From Bacteroidales bacterium (GTDB lineage Bacteria > Bacteroidota > Bacteroidia > Bacteroidales > F082), in NCBI GenBank assembly GCA_016285355.1, contig JAEEQP010000040.1, positions 1 through 36,229 of the forward strand: a stretch of 36,229 bases of DNA. Reading direction: 5' to 3'. This document shows, one piece after another, positions 15,398-27,441 of this stretch. Position 1 is the first letter of the stretch, and the number at the start of each line of letters is the position of its first letter. The notes beneath the pieces were generated by a model. That model saw only the letters and a list, made by a program, of their open reading frames with translations, had not been told where the DNA came from and did not search any database. The translations under genes and the position numbers were made by a program.

Positions 15398-17284
15398 TCA
15401 AACCTCAAACACCGTCTCATCCCCACAAATGTTCCGAATCTTCATGCGAAGGGGCTTCTGCTCGCATTTGATGGTGGCATCCCAAAAGTTTTGGGTTTTC
15501 ACGCCGTTGCGGATGACATAACCGAGTTTGTCTATCTTGATTTCCGCGTCGCTGTGCCATGGGGCTTGCTTGTCGGCGTTGGTGCAGTCAAGGCTGACCC
15601 ATTCGATGGTTTCGAGACCTTCTTCGCTGATTTCGATGGGCTTGAACTCTTTGGCCTTGCCTTTGGCTTTGGCTTGAAGGGCTTGCTGCTCACCTTTGAA
15701 GTTCACTTCGTCGATTTTGCGCTTCACGCGGTCGCTGTGGAATGACTTCAGTTCAACCTTCCAGCCACCTATCAAGTCGTCGTGTGTTTCGCTTACTTCC
15801 CATTCGGCTTCATCCTCAACCACCACCTCATCAAGCACTTGCTTTAAGTCGCGGAGTTCTATTTCGATGGTGGTTTGGTCGTTTTGCTCTTTGATAAACT
15901 GCTCAATTTCAGCACGGTCGGTAATGTCGATGTAATAGACGATGACGCGCTTGGTGTCGTCGGGCAAATCGGGCAAAGCCTCGCGGATGATGCGGTTCAT
16001 CAGTGGCTTGTCCAGAAGGCGGGTGCTGCTGTCCATCAGATTGGGCAGATAGACGGGCATCATGCCGTATTTGGTATCCACGATGCTGCCTTCCCAAAAC
16101 TTGTCCAAAGCGTCTTCATTGCGCAGACCACGAATCAGGCTTTTCAGTTTGTCCATCGTCTGCACAGGGTTGCGGTAAAGCGAAACGCCATCCTTGATTT
16201 CCAAAATGTCAAATTCCGCTTTGTCGGCGAGCAGGCGGTCTCTTGTGGTTTGGATGCTGTTGATGCCAATGTCGCAGTGGATGAAATTGCGGCCCAGCTT
16301 GTTGGCCACGGCTGCCGTAACGCCGCTACCGCCAAAGAAGTCGGCGACCCTCATTCCTTCGTTGCTACTGGCTTTGATAATGCGCTCCAAAAGGGCTTCG
16401 GGTTTTTGAGTAGAATAATTTTGAGCTTGCTCAGAATTGCCTTTTACAACAGATAATTGCCATACCGTTTCAGGAATTTTACCCATTTCAGCATCTTTAG
16501 CCGTATATTCGAACCTTTTCCCTTGTGAATTTATCAAATAACGAGTTGTTTTATAACGCTCTTTTGAAGCCTCTAACAGAGGTATTCGAACATCATCTCC
16601 ATTGAACACAAAGCTTTCATCTTTTTTGTACCAAAAAATAGTATCGTGTTTTGGAACAAATTTCGATTCTGGTCGACCTGGTGAGTCAGGATAATACCAA
16701 ATTATCTCATTTAAAAAGTTTTGTTCTCCAAAGACTTCATCCAGCAATATCTTCACATAATGTCCGATATGCCAATCCAAATGCACATAAATGCTTGCCT
16801 CGTCGCTCATTATGCTTTTGATGGCCATCAGGTTCTCATACATCCAGTTTAGGTAGCGCTCCTTGTCCCACACATCGCCATACATCTTTTCCTCGAAGGT
16901 TTTCAGATCTTCAAGGTCGAGTTCTTCCTCGGCTTGTTGTATGGCTGCGGCTACTTTAGGGTTGCGGCGGATATACACCTTCTTGGCATAGTCGGCGCCG
17001 CTGGCAAAAGGTGGGTCGATATAAACGAGGTCAACTTGTATACCCTTGTCTTTCAGGTAGGCGCAAGCCGAAAGGCACTCACCACGAATCACCAAATTAT
17101 GGTTTGGGTTCTCGCCAATCCGTTCCTGCTGCTCCATTTCGTAGAGTGGCATACCTCGCTGTATGCGTTCCACCACTTGATCATTGTCGCGATAGCGAAG
17201 CACCCGTTTGGTGCGGACGAAATTGTCCAAAAGGGCTTGTCCTTCAAGTGTGTTGGGGTAATAAGGGATGTATTTGATAGCCAT
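15398..17284 (-). CDS. Type III restriction-modification system methyltransferase (Mod)
   Basis: 628 aa. The catalytic DPPF (90-93, in VDLVYIDPPF) precedes the SAM-binding FFGGSG (316-321, in VADFFGGSG), the beta-class order typical of Mod subunits. STQKPEALLERII (291-303) is the usual motif just before the SAM site. The segment between about 195 and 290 probably holds target recognition. The enzyme would methylate adenine N6 at an asymmetric site and bring sequence specificity to Res. It starts 4 bp after the DUF1016 gene and ends 15 bp before the SIR2 gene, within one transcription unit. Confidence 0.9.
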   Translation of the reverse strand: MAIKYIPYYPNTLEGQALLDNFVRTKRVLRYRDNDQVVERIQRGMPLYEMEQQERIGENPNHNLVIRGECLSACAYLKDKGIQVDLVYIDPPFASGADYAKKVYIRRNPKVAAAIQQAEEELDLEDLKTFEEKMYGDVWDKERYLNWMYENLMAIKSIMSDEASIYVHLDWHIGHYVKILLDEVFGEQNFLNEIIWYYPDSPGRPESKFVPKHDTIFWYKKDESFVFNGDDVRIPLLEASKERYKTTRYLINSQGKRFEYTAKDAEMGKIPETVWQLSVVKGNSEQAQNYSTQKPEALLERIIKASSNEGMRVADFFGGSGVTAAVANKLGRNFIHCDIGINSIQTTRDRLLADKAEFDILEIKDGVSLYRNPVQTMDKLKSLIRGLRNEDALDKFWEGSIVDTKYGMMPVYLPNLMDSSTRLLDKPLMNRIIREALPDLPDDTKRVIVYYIDITDRAEIEQFIKEQNDQTTIEIELRDLKQVLDEVVVEDEAEWEVSETHDDLIGGWKVELKSFHSDRVKRKIDEVNFKGEQQALQAKAKGKAKEFKPIEISEEGLETIEWVSLDCTNADKQAPWHSDAEIKIDKLGYVIRNGVKTQNFWDATIKCEQKPLRMKIRNICGDETVFEV

Positions 17285-17288
17285 AATG

Positions 17289-18395
17289 TTATTCGATTTC
17301 TTTTGTCATTTCGTTGATTTTGGTTTCAATCTCCTCAATAGTCGGGATAATGCCTTCGACCTTTTCGGGATAGAAGCGTTCCAGTTCATATTCGGAGATG
17401 CCGACGGGCTGGCTGCACGATTCCAATGCATATTTGGCAAGCGTATTGTCTTTGTTTCGGCAAACCAATAGTCCTATTGTGGGGTTATCCTTGCTTTCGT
17501 CGCGCAAAATATGATTCACCGCTGTGACGTATGTACCTATCTGCCCAATGTCGCGTGATTCAAACTTTCCGGTCTTGACTTCAATTGCTACATAGCATCT
17601 TAATTTCAGATTATAGAATAGCAAATCTATAAATCCTTCAGTTTCACCGATTTGAAGACGGTATTCCTTGCCCAAATATGCGAATCCTGTGCCAAGCTCT
17701 ATCAGGAAATTAGTGATATTGTTCAGCAACTTGTCTTTCAGCAGCCGCTCGTTGTATCGTCCTGTGATGCCGGTAAAGGCAAAATCGTAAGGGTCTTTGG
17801 TCAGCTCTTGGACCAAATCGCTGGTTTCTTCCGGCAGAGTGCGTTTGAAGTTCGTAATGGCTTTGCCTTGTCGCTCATACAAATCCGTGCCAAGAAAATT
17901 AAGTAATATATTTCTGCTCCAACCGTTTTCAACGGTTTGATGAACGAAGAACATAGCTTTTTCAGTATTGCCTTTGACTTTGTCGATAATCAGCATGTGG
18001 TGTCCCCAAGGCACAGAGAAAATATTTGACATCGTTTTTGCAGCAACCTGCTGCAAATTTTGTTCATCAGATTTTGCAGCAACTTGCTGCAATTTTACAA
18101 GTTCTTCATTATAAAGCGAATAAAATTTCTTCGCATAGCGCAGGTTTCTATCTGAGAAACCAGTTGTCATAGGAATAGCATCTTTCAAATCCTTGCTCAA
18201 CATTTCATAGAACCCACTTCCATACTTGTTTTCCGCATCGCGTTCAACAATATCCCTACCCAGTTCCCAATAGAACTGTAGCATCTCCTGATTGACCTTC
18301 ACGGCTGCCTTGATTTGGCTGCGGCGGTAGCGCGAACTCAATTCCTGAATCCACTTGGAATATTCCTTGTCCAATATGCTGATTGACTTTGTCAT
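17289..18395 (-). CDS. DUF1016 / YhcG-type PD-(D/E)XK nuclease family protein
   Basis: 368 aa. The N-terminal DUF1016_N region (YSKWIQELSSRYRRSQIKAA, then YWELGRDI) is followed by PWGHH (129-133) and a C-terminal nuclease fold with Asp257 (GFIDLLF) and Glu272-x-Lys274 (VAIEVKTGKF), the PD-(D/E)XK core. YhcG-type proteins are often found inside RM operons; their exact role is not settled, and DNA cleavage or restriction control are the usual proposals. The gene lies between res and mod with gaps of 3 and 4 bp. A 36-bp in-frame duplication sits in the linker, giving QQVAAK twice (103-108 and 115-120). Confidence 0.85.
   Translation of the reverse strand: MTKSISILDKEYSKWIQELSSRYRRSQIKAAVKVNQEMLQFYWELGRDIVERDAENKYGSGFYEMLSKDLKDAIPMTTGFSDRNLRYAKKFYSLYNEELVKLQQVAAKSDEQNLQQVAAKTMSNIFSVPWGHHMLIIDKVKGNTEKAMFFVHQTVENGWSRNILLNFLGTDLYERQGKAITNFKRTLPEETSDLVQELTKDPYDFAFTGITGRYNERLLKDKLLNNITNFLIELGTGFAYLGKEYRLQIGETEGFIDLLFYNLKLRCYVAIEVKTGKFESRDIGQIGTYVTAVNHILRDESKDNPTIGLLVCRNKDNTLAKYALESCSQPVGISEYELERFYPEKVEGIIPTIEEIETKINEMTKEIE
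18038..18092 (-). repeat. 36-bp tandem duplication of a palindromic word inside the DUF1016 gene
   Basis: TTGCAGCAACCTGCTGCAA (18038-18056) and TTGCAGCAACTTGCTGCAA (18074-18092) lie exactly 36 bp apart. Each is nearly palindromic. The period equals 12 codons, so a change in copy number keeps the frame. Confidence 0.7.
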
Positions 18396-18398
18396 AAC

Positions 18399-21245
18399 TT
18401 ATGCGTTAAAGAAATCTTTAATAGCCTGTAGTGTCTTTTGTGTGCGTTGTTCGGGAGTCATTGTATCTTCCAAATAAAGGAACTCGAAACGGCGATAGCC
18501 AAATTTCTCATTGTTTTTCTTCACGAACTCCGTTTCCATGAACTTGCGGCGGTCGGCGAACTTGGCGGCAAAACCCTCTCCTTTGGTTTCGATGATGATG
18601 ATCTTATCAATTTGCTTTTCGTCGTTTCGGCTCAACAAAAGGAAATCAGGCACATATTTCCCAATGTAATGCCACTGATTGCCCACCTTATTATAACAGT
18701 TGATTTTGAACTCTGTCAAAGTGTCGTCGCCATTGAAATAGATTTCAAGGTTCTTATCCTTTATCAAAGGCAAGATTTCCTGCGAGAAATAATCCTTTTC
18801 CAAAGGGCTGTCGAAACGGTACGGCAAATAATGATAGGTTTGGGCGCGTTCAGGATGATGGTCTTGTTGAGGCAATAGTTTTGAAACATCCTGTCCAAGG
18901 GCCTTCAGTTGGTCGAGCAGTTTCTGAACTTCTTCTGTAATCGTGGTTGCAGGAGGGTTCTCGTCCCATTCTTTAATTTTGAGGACATCCTCTTGTGAAG
19001 GATAAAAACGGCCATCATCGTCCACAGGTGAGGTCAATTTCTCAATTTGCAACAGACTTGCCTTGCAAGGCAGCACTTCTTCTCTCACCTCGAAATCACG
19101 AATTGGGGCAAATGCCTGACGGACGAGTGAACGAATGCGCTGATGGTCAAATTTGTTGTTTTCGATGGTTACGCCATTTTTATCCGTTGTGATTTGAGCG
19201 AAAATATCATGCAATTCCTTTTCGCAAGTCTTCAAATCGGCAACCGTCACCATGCCGAAACTCTCCTTGGCAATCTGATGGAGCCACCAACTGAAAGTAA
19301 TAGGCGTTTCATCCGTGTATTCCTGTTCGTATGTGGCAACTTGTTTGCCTTCCATATTCTGTTGGTGAATTAAAACCAGGTTTGCCTGAGCCAAAACCTT
19401 GTTATCTTTCAAACGCTCAGCCGGATTGTTGGCCTCATCCATGATCAGCGTTTCGTAACTCACTTTCAGTTGATAGAAGTCAATCGGCGGCACTTGCATC
19501 CGTTCCATTCGGGAGAATCGTTCAATCTGTGGGTGTTCTTCCCTTGTCTTATGGCTAAATTCCTGCAATGAGATGTTTTGCTGTTGCTTTAATTGATTGT
19601 TCAAGGTATCCGCATTGGACCTGTTCATCCAAATCAACGCGGTTTCTTGCTCGTTCTTCATCACTTGACGGAGGCAACGGCAACTGGTTTGCAGCACCAT
19701 ATTGGTCGGACATGCACCCCTTTGGGGAAGAATAACCCCTGTCAAACTCTTGCAATCCCACCCTTCCTTGCCAATTTGGACGAGCAACACAATTCTTTTC
19801 TTAGAGATGGAAGTATCAAGCGAAGCAAAAGCGGCTTCAGCACCTTCGGGTTTGGTATATTGCTTGTTGCCATCATGATATTTTAAGATGGCATCGGTTG
19901 GATTCAATCCATACGAGGCAGCAATCTCTGCAACGATAGGATAAACGGTTTCCTCCAATGTCTCAATCTGTCCGCAATAAATGGCCAACTTGGCACAAGT
20001 CCCATTGGCATAAACCGTATTTATGTATTTGTCAAGAAACTCCTTGACGCCATTGGTGACGATAGCCGCCGTTTCGTTATCGGCATATTTCACTTCCGGC
20101 ACCTTCAAGAAATTGCCAATGCCTTCAATTAGTGGATAATAATACACCACATTGGCAAGGTCAGTATTCCTTATGGAAAACTCATCGGCCAAAGTGACGC
20201 GCTCCGCACTTTCAAGATAAGGTGTGCCCGAAAAACCAAGAACGGAATTGAAAGTGTGGTTTTGGGTCCATTCATTCACCACCTGCCTCAACTTGATTTC
20301 GCCGTCAGCGGCATGATGCACTTCGTCAATATAAATGGCAAGATTGGGAAGTTTCCCGATAATCGCCCGCAATTCATTGGCTTGTTGCAACCGTTTCAAT
20401 TCGTCTTCGGTAAACAAAGTGGGGTCTTTGTCGGGATCATATCTGTCAAGGATGACCTTTTCGGCGTTGGTCACAGCAACCAGCCCCATCAAATCATCCA
20501 ATGGTTGATGATTGTTGATTTTTTGGGCATTCGGGTTCTTGATGCGGTTACTCTTATTAGCAGTTTTCTGCTCATCAAGTACCTCAAACTTTATTAATCT
20601 TTTCAATTGGGTCGCTGTGGGTTCTGGAATAATCCAGGAAGGGTCAAATTCCTTGATGTGTTTCAAACTCGGTACGATGGAAGATTTCAACCCCGATGGA
20701 GCCATCACCATAAAATTATGGGCGAAAGCAGGATTATTCGGCTCATTTTGTGCAAAATACAAGTCAAGATAGATGAAAGCAGCCATCAGATAGGTCTTAC
20801 CCGCACCCATTGGCAGACTGAACAAATAATCCGTATAGCTTACATCATAGAAAATCTTCTTGAATGTAGTTTCGTAATCAATTCTATCGGCATTTTGCTT
20901 TATAAAAGATTCCAACGTAGGAGCTAATTGCCTTCCTGTTTTGTCTTGAAGTCGGGAATACTGGAACAACGCAACCGCAGCTTTGTTGGAGTTAAACACC
21001 TCTCTCGCAGTCTCGGTCAACTCAACCTGACCAATATTTGTATCATTGAATACACCGTCAATAAATAGTTTCCACAATGGTTGATTTTTGCAGGCAATTT
21101 TCAAAAACAGATAAGTCTTGATGGCCTCCAATTGAGCATCACGCATCATTCCACGATGCTCAATGTAGCGAATCAACTCACTCACCGTACACTCCTTTGA
21201 GTCAAGCCATTCGTTGCGTTTCTTCTCTATCAGTTTGTAAAACAT
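18399..21245 (-). CDS. Type III restriction enzyme subunit (Res)
   Basis: 948 aa. SF2 helicase motifs are clear: Walker A PMGAGKT (145-151), DEVHH box (307-311), SGTPYLE (motif III), and QTSCRCLRQ (motif VI) in the second RecA-like lobe. The C-terminal nuclease has the PD-(D/E)XK layout with Pro866-Asp867 (YVPDFLL) and Glu886-x-Lys888 (IIETKG). The subunit translocates or switches on ATP and cuts when two unmodified sites recognised through Mod meet. A promoter sits directly upstream (21265-21297), so res through the SIR2 gene can be transcribed without the Bro-N gene. Confidence 0.92.
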   Translation of the reverse strand: MFYKLIEKKRNEWLDSKECTVSELIRYIEHRGMMRDAQLEAIKTYLFLKIACKNQPLWKLFIDGVFNDTNIGQVELTETAREVFNSNKAAVALFQYSRLQDKTGRQLAPTLESFIKQNADRIDYETTFKKIFYDVSYTDYLFSLPMGAGKTYLMAAFIYLDLYFAQNEPNNPAFAHNFMVMAPSGLKSSIVPSLKHIKEFDPSWIIPEPTATQLKRLIKFEVLDEQKTANKSNRIKNPNAQKINNHQPLDDLMGLVAVTNAEKVILDRYDPDKDPTLFTEDELKRLQQANELRAIIGKLPNLAIYIDEVHHAADGEIKLRQVVNEWTQNHTFNSVLGFSGTPYLESAERVTLADEFSIRNTDLANVVYYYPLIEGIGNFLKVPEVKYADNETAAIVTNGVKEFLDKYINTVYANGTCAKLAIYCGQIETLEETVYPIVAEIAASYGLNPTDAILKYHDGNKQYTKPEGAEAAFASLDTSISKKRIVLLVQIGKEGWDCKSLTGVILPQRGACPTNMVLQTSCRCLRQVMKNEQETALIWMNRSNADTLNNQLKQQQNISLQEFSHKTREEHPQIERFSRMERMQVPPIDFYQLKVSYETLIMDEANNPAERLKDNKVLAQANLVLIHQQNMEGKQVATYEQEYTDETPITFSWWLHQIAKESFGMVTVADLKTCEKELHDIFAQITTDKNGVTIENNKFDHQRIRSLVRQAFAPIRDFEVREEVLPCKASLLQIEKLTSPVDDDGRFYPSQEDVLKIKEWDENPPATTITEEVQKLLDQLKALGQDVSKLLPQQDHHPERAQTYHYLPYRFDSPLEKDYFSQEILPLIKDKNLEIYFNGDDTLTEFKINCYNKVGNQWHYIGKYVPDFLLLSRNDEKQIDKIIIIETKGEGFAAKFADRRKFMETEFVKKNNEKFGYRRFEFLYLEDTMTPEQRTQKTLQAIKDFFNA

Positions 21246-21264
21246 GTCGGTTATTTCTCTTGCT

Positions 21265-21297
21265 GCAAAAATACAAAAAATGAAATGTTATAAACAA
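21265..21297 (-). promoter_or_regulatory. Promoter of the res-YhcG-mod-SIR2 operon
   Basis: Read on the minus strand, TATTTTTGC (21265-21273) is preceded about 19 bp upstream by TTGTT (21293-21297). It lies in the 63-bp gap between the Bro-N and res genes. Confidence 0.65.
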
Positions 21298-21308
21298 CAT
21301 TATAATAG

Positions 21309-24611
<3,303 letters not shown>

Positions 24612-24628
24612 TTTAAAAAACATCCTCC

Positions 24629-26074
24629 ATGACACCAGAAGAATACCGCGAAGAAGGCTTGAACCTTTTTAACGAGGACATGGAAAAAGCTGTTGAGTAT
24701 TTCAAGAAAGCGGCTGAAGGTAAGGACATTGTCGCTGCCGTTGCGTTGGCTGCCTATTATCATGAAGAAAAGGAGGACGATGACGCTTCAAAAGAATGGC
24801 TCAGAAAGGCTTTCCAATGGTATGATGAGGCCGAAAAGCCAGAGGAACACCAGTATTGTATCGCCATGGGACACACGCTGATGGGTAGGATTCTCTATTA
24901 CGATGACTTCAATCCCATCATGGCTTTCTCTGAATTTGCCGAAGGAGCAGAAGGAGGCGATGCCAGTGCCTTCGAACATCTCGGAAATCTATTATACGAG
25001 GGCGATTTCACCGCTGACGGCAATCCCGATGTGAATGGGGCTATCGGCTTTTGGATGGAGGGCATGGAAAAAGGCGACGAGGGCTGCGCTGCGCTTTACG
25101 AGGAACACAAAGACGAAATAAGGCACAATCCACAAGTGATAGAGTTTGAGAACGGCGACCGTTACGAAGGCGATGTGAACGCCGAAGGACAACCCCACGG
25201 TAGCGGTCACATGGACTACAACTTGAATGGTTACTTCGCCGATTACGATGGTCAATGGAAGAACGGAAAACGTTGTGGAAAAGGGCATTACCACCAAGTC
25301 AGCAAGAGCGCGAGAAGATATGTCTATGACTACAATGGCAAGTGGCTCGATGACAAGGAGCACGGCTACGGCACCGCCATGAATAGTAGCGAGAAGGGCG
25401 TACATTGTACCACCGTTGCCGAGACTTATACAGGGGAGTTCCGCGAAGGCAAGCGCCACGGCCATGGGGTTATCGTCGAAGACAATTTTGATGGTAGTTT
25501 CAGAGATGGACAAAACCGTTTTGAGGGCGAGTTTGTGGACGGAAAGATGGTGGGACATGGCGCGTGGGATTATGCCAACGGCGACCGTTTCGAGGGCGAA
25601 TTTGTCAACGGCTATAAAAACGGTCACGGCATCTATACCTTCGCCAACGGACTGAAGTTTGAAGGCGAGTGGAAAGACAATGGTTTTCTCATCGAAACCT
25701 ATCAGGCCGACCCATCGCTGAAAACGCCGACCTTGTTAATCACCGAACACCACAGCGGCTTCGACTACAACTACACAGGGACATTCCTGCTTGTGGCCAA
25801 AAAGGGTAAAATGCGTTACGAGAACGCCGCCACCATTCGCAAGGACTCCAGTTTCGATATGGAGAACGGCTATATCAACCTCATCAAAGTGACCCTCGAC
25901 AGTGTGACTTACGAGGTGCGAAGCAGTTTTGCCCCCGACTACAAGGCTTTCCATGAAACCATCCGCCGAGGCGAGACCAAGGAATACAAAAAAAGTAAGA
26001 ATTGCACCGCAACCATCTACGGCGACGATTACGACTACACTATCGAGAGCTGGCTCAAGGTGAGTTGTCGATAG
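24629..26074 (+). CDS. Sel1-like and MORN repeat protein
   Basis: 481 aa. The N-terminal about 150 residues are helical with Sel1-type features (AVEYFKKAAEGKDIVAAVALAAYYHEE and AFSEFAEGAEGGDASAFEHLGNLLYEG). From about 170 to 355 come MORN units of the form G-x-Y-x-GE-F-x-x-G-K-x-x-GHG (for example RFEGEFVNGYKNGHGIYTF and KFEGEWKDNGF). The last 120 residues are a separate beta-rich segment. There is no signal peptide. Such repeats act as protein- or lipid-contact scaffolds; no enzymatic role is evident. It starts 17 bp after GH97 and probably shares its transcript. It converges with the acyltransferase gene, their stop codons being 2 bp apart. Confidence 0.85.
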   Translation: MTPEEYREEGLNLFNEDMEKAVEYFKKAAEGKDIVAAVALAAYYHEEKEDDDASKEWLRKAFQWYDEAEKPEEHQYCIAMGHTLMGRILYYDDFNPIMAFSEFAEGAEGGDASAFEHLGNLLYEGDFTADGNPDVNGAIGFWMEGMEKGDEGCAALYEEHKDEIRHNPQVIEFENGDRYEGDVNAEGQPHGSGHMDYNLNGYFADYDGQWKNGKRCGKGHYHQVSKSARRYVYDYNGKWLDDKEHGYGTAMNSSEKGVHCTTVAETYTGEFREGKRHGHGVIVEDNFDGSFRDGQNRFEGEFVDGKMVGHGAWDYANGDRFEGEFVNGYKNGHGIYTFANGLKFEGEWKDNGFLIETYQADPSLKTPTLLITEHHSGFDYNYTGTFLLVAKKGKMRYENAATIRKDSSFDMENGYINLIKVTLDSVTYEVRSSFAPDYKAFHETIRRGETKEYKKSKNCTATIYGDDYDYTIESWLKVSCR

Positions 26075-26076
26075 GG

Positions 26077-27192
26077 TCAAAGTGTCTTTTTGTAGGCACG
26101 CCTCCGCATGAAAGGCTCGGTTTTGTAGTCGCCGAAGAGCGATTGTACCTTATAGTTTTCCTCTAACTGCGGATTCATGATGATGGTGTCAATGCCTCGT
26201 TTGATGCAATTTTCGTGGAGATACTTGAACAGGAGTACAGGGATTCCACATTGCTGATATTCAGGCAAAACACCCATAATTAAGGCTTCGAGGGTGTCGT
26301 TTTTCTTCAAGGCTCTCAAAATGTGGATGAAGCCGAAGGGGAACAAACGGCCGTTGGCTTTTTTCACGGCTTTGGAAAGCGAGGGCACGCAAAACAGGAA
26401 CCCGACAGGCTTGTCGTTGTCGTTGACCACCACGGCCACGAAATCCTTGTCCAAAATGGGGACGTAAGTGGCCAAATAGTTCTTTATCTGTTTGTCGGTC
26501 AAAGGGGCGAAGCCATGCAAAGGCGCAAAAGCCTCGTTGTACATGTGGAAGATTTCCATACCGTATTGTCGGGACATCTGCTTCATGCTCTTAGGCTGCA
26601 CGATATGCACCTTGAAGCGTTCCTCAATCAGGTTGGTGAACTGGAACATCGACGGCAGTTCCTTACTCACTTCAAGCGTCCGCTGCGTCCAGTCCACGTC
26701 TTTAGTGAAGCCGAGTTGTTCCAGCATTTCGCCGTAATAGGGGAAATTGTAAAGGCAGGTGAAGGGGCTGAGGTGTTCATAACCTTCCACCAAAAGACCT
26801 TCCTTGTCCATGTCGGTGAAGCCCCACGGTCCGTGCATCTCGGTGCGACCGCGTTGTTTGCCCCAGTCGGCAACGGTGTCGATCAAGGCTTTCAGCACTT
26901 CCTTGTCCTCGATGAAGTCGAGCCAGCCGAAACGCACAATGTTCTTCACATCGTCGGCCTTATGGTTGATGATAGCGGCCACACGCCCCACGATTTCATT
27001 GCCCCGATAGGCCAAAAAACAATCGGCTTCGCAGAAGTCGTAGGCACCGTTTTTCTCGGGATTGAAGGTGTCGTATTCATCGCCTTCCAAGGCAGGCACC
27101 CAGTTTTCGCAATGTTTGTAAAGATGGAGGGGGAAAGCCACAAACTGTTTCATTTGCTTGCGGCTTTCCACCTTTTCAATGCGGATACTCAT
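26077..27192 (-). CDS. GNAT-fold acyltransferase, possible N-acyltransferase of lipid synthesis
   Basis: 371 aa. The N-terminal half contains the family block HGPWGFTDMDKEGLLVEGYE followed by YNFPYYGEMLEQLGF. The C-terminal half is a GNAT fold with the cofactor loop LPEYQQCGIPVLLF. It is the last gene of a three-gene unit with an acyl ligase and an ACP, separated by 3 bp from the ACP gene. In Caulobacter, a GNAT-type protein acts as bacterial ceramide synthase together with an acyl-ACP synthetase and an ACP. The same arrangement here makes transfer of a fatty acyl chain from ACP to an amine (dihydrosphingosine or an amino acid) a good hypothesis. No serine palmitoyltransferase lies in this window, so the pathway is not proven. 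Confidence 0.7.
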   Translation of the reverse strand: MSIRIEKVESRKQMKQFVAFPLHLYKHCENWVPALEGDEYDTFNPEKNGAYDFCEADCFLAYRGNEIVGRVAAIINHKADDVKNIVRFGWLDFIEDKEVLKALIDTVADWGKQRGRTEMHGPWGFTDMDKEGLLVEGYEHLSPFTCLYNFPYYGEMLEQLGFTKDVDWTQRTLEVSKELPSMFQFTNLIEERFKVHIVQPKSMKQMSRQYGMEIFHMYNEAFAPLHGFAPLTDKQIKNYLATYVPILDKDFVAVVVNDNDKPVGFLFCVPSLSKAVKKANGRLFPFGFIHILRALKKNDTLEALIMGVLPEYQQCGIPVLLFKYLHENCIKRGIDTIIMNPQLEENYKVQSLFGDYKTEPFMRRRAYKKTL

Positions 27193-27195
27193 AAG

Positions 27196-27438
27196 TTATA
27201 GTGTTGTGTTGGCACTAATAAAGTCAATCACTTCGCCCACCGTGGTGAACTTTGGATTGCCGTCGAACTTGAAGCCGAACTTGTTCTCGATGGCGAGGCT
27301 GAGCAGCATGATGGTCAGTGAGTCCAAACCTACATCGCGCACAAGTTGCGAGTCTTCGTTGATGTTGGTGAAATCGGCCGAAGGCTTAATGACCTTCATG
27401 ATTTCCTTCATTTCGTCAAATATCTTCTCTCTTTCCAT
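27196..27438 (-). CDS. Acyl carrier protein (specialised)
   Basis: 80 aa, acidic, four-helix layout. The phosphopantetheine site is Ser40 in DVGLDSLTIM, the canonical DSL motif. It would carry an acyl chain as thioester between the ligase (3 bp upstream) and the acyltransferase (3 bp downstream). The close pairing with a ligase suggests a dedicated carrier and not the fatty-acid-synthesis ACP. Confidence 0.88.
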   Translation of the reverse strand: MEREKIFDEMKEIMKVIKPSADFTNINEDSQLVRDVGLDSLTIMLLSLAIENKFGFKFDGNPKFTTVGEVIDFISANTTL

Positions 27439-27441
27439 AAC

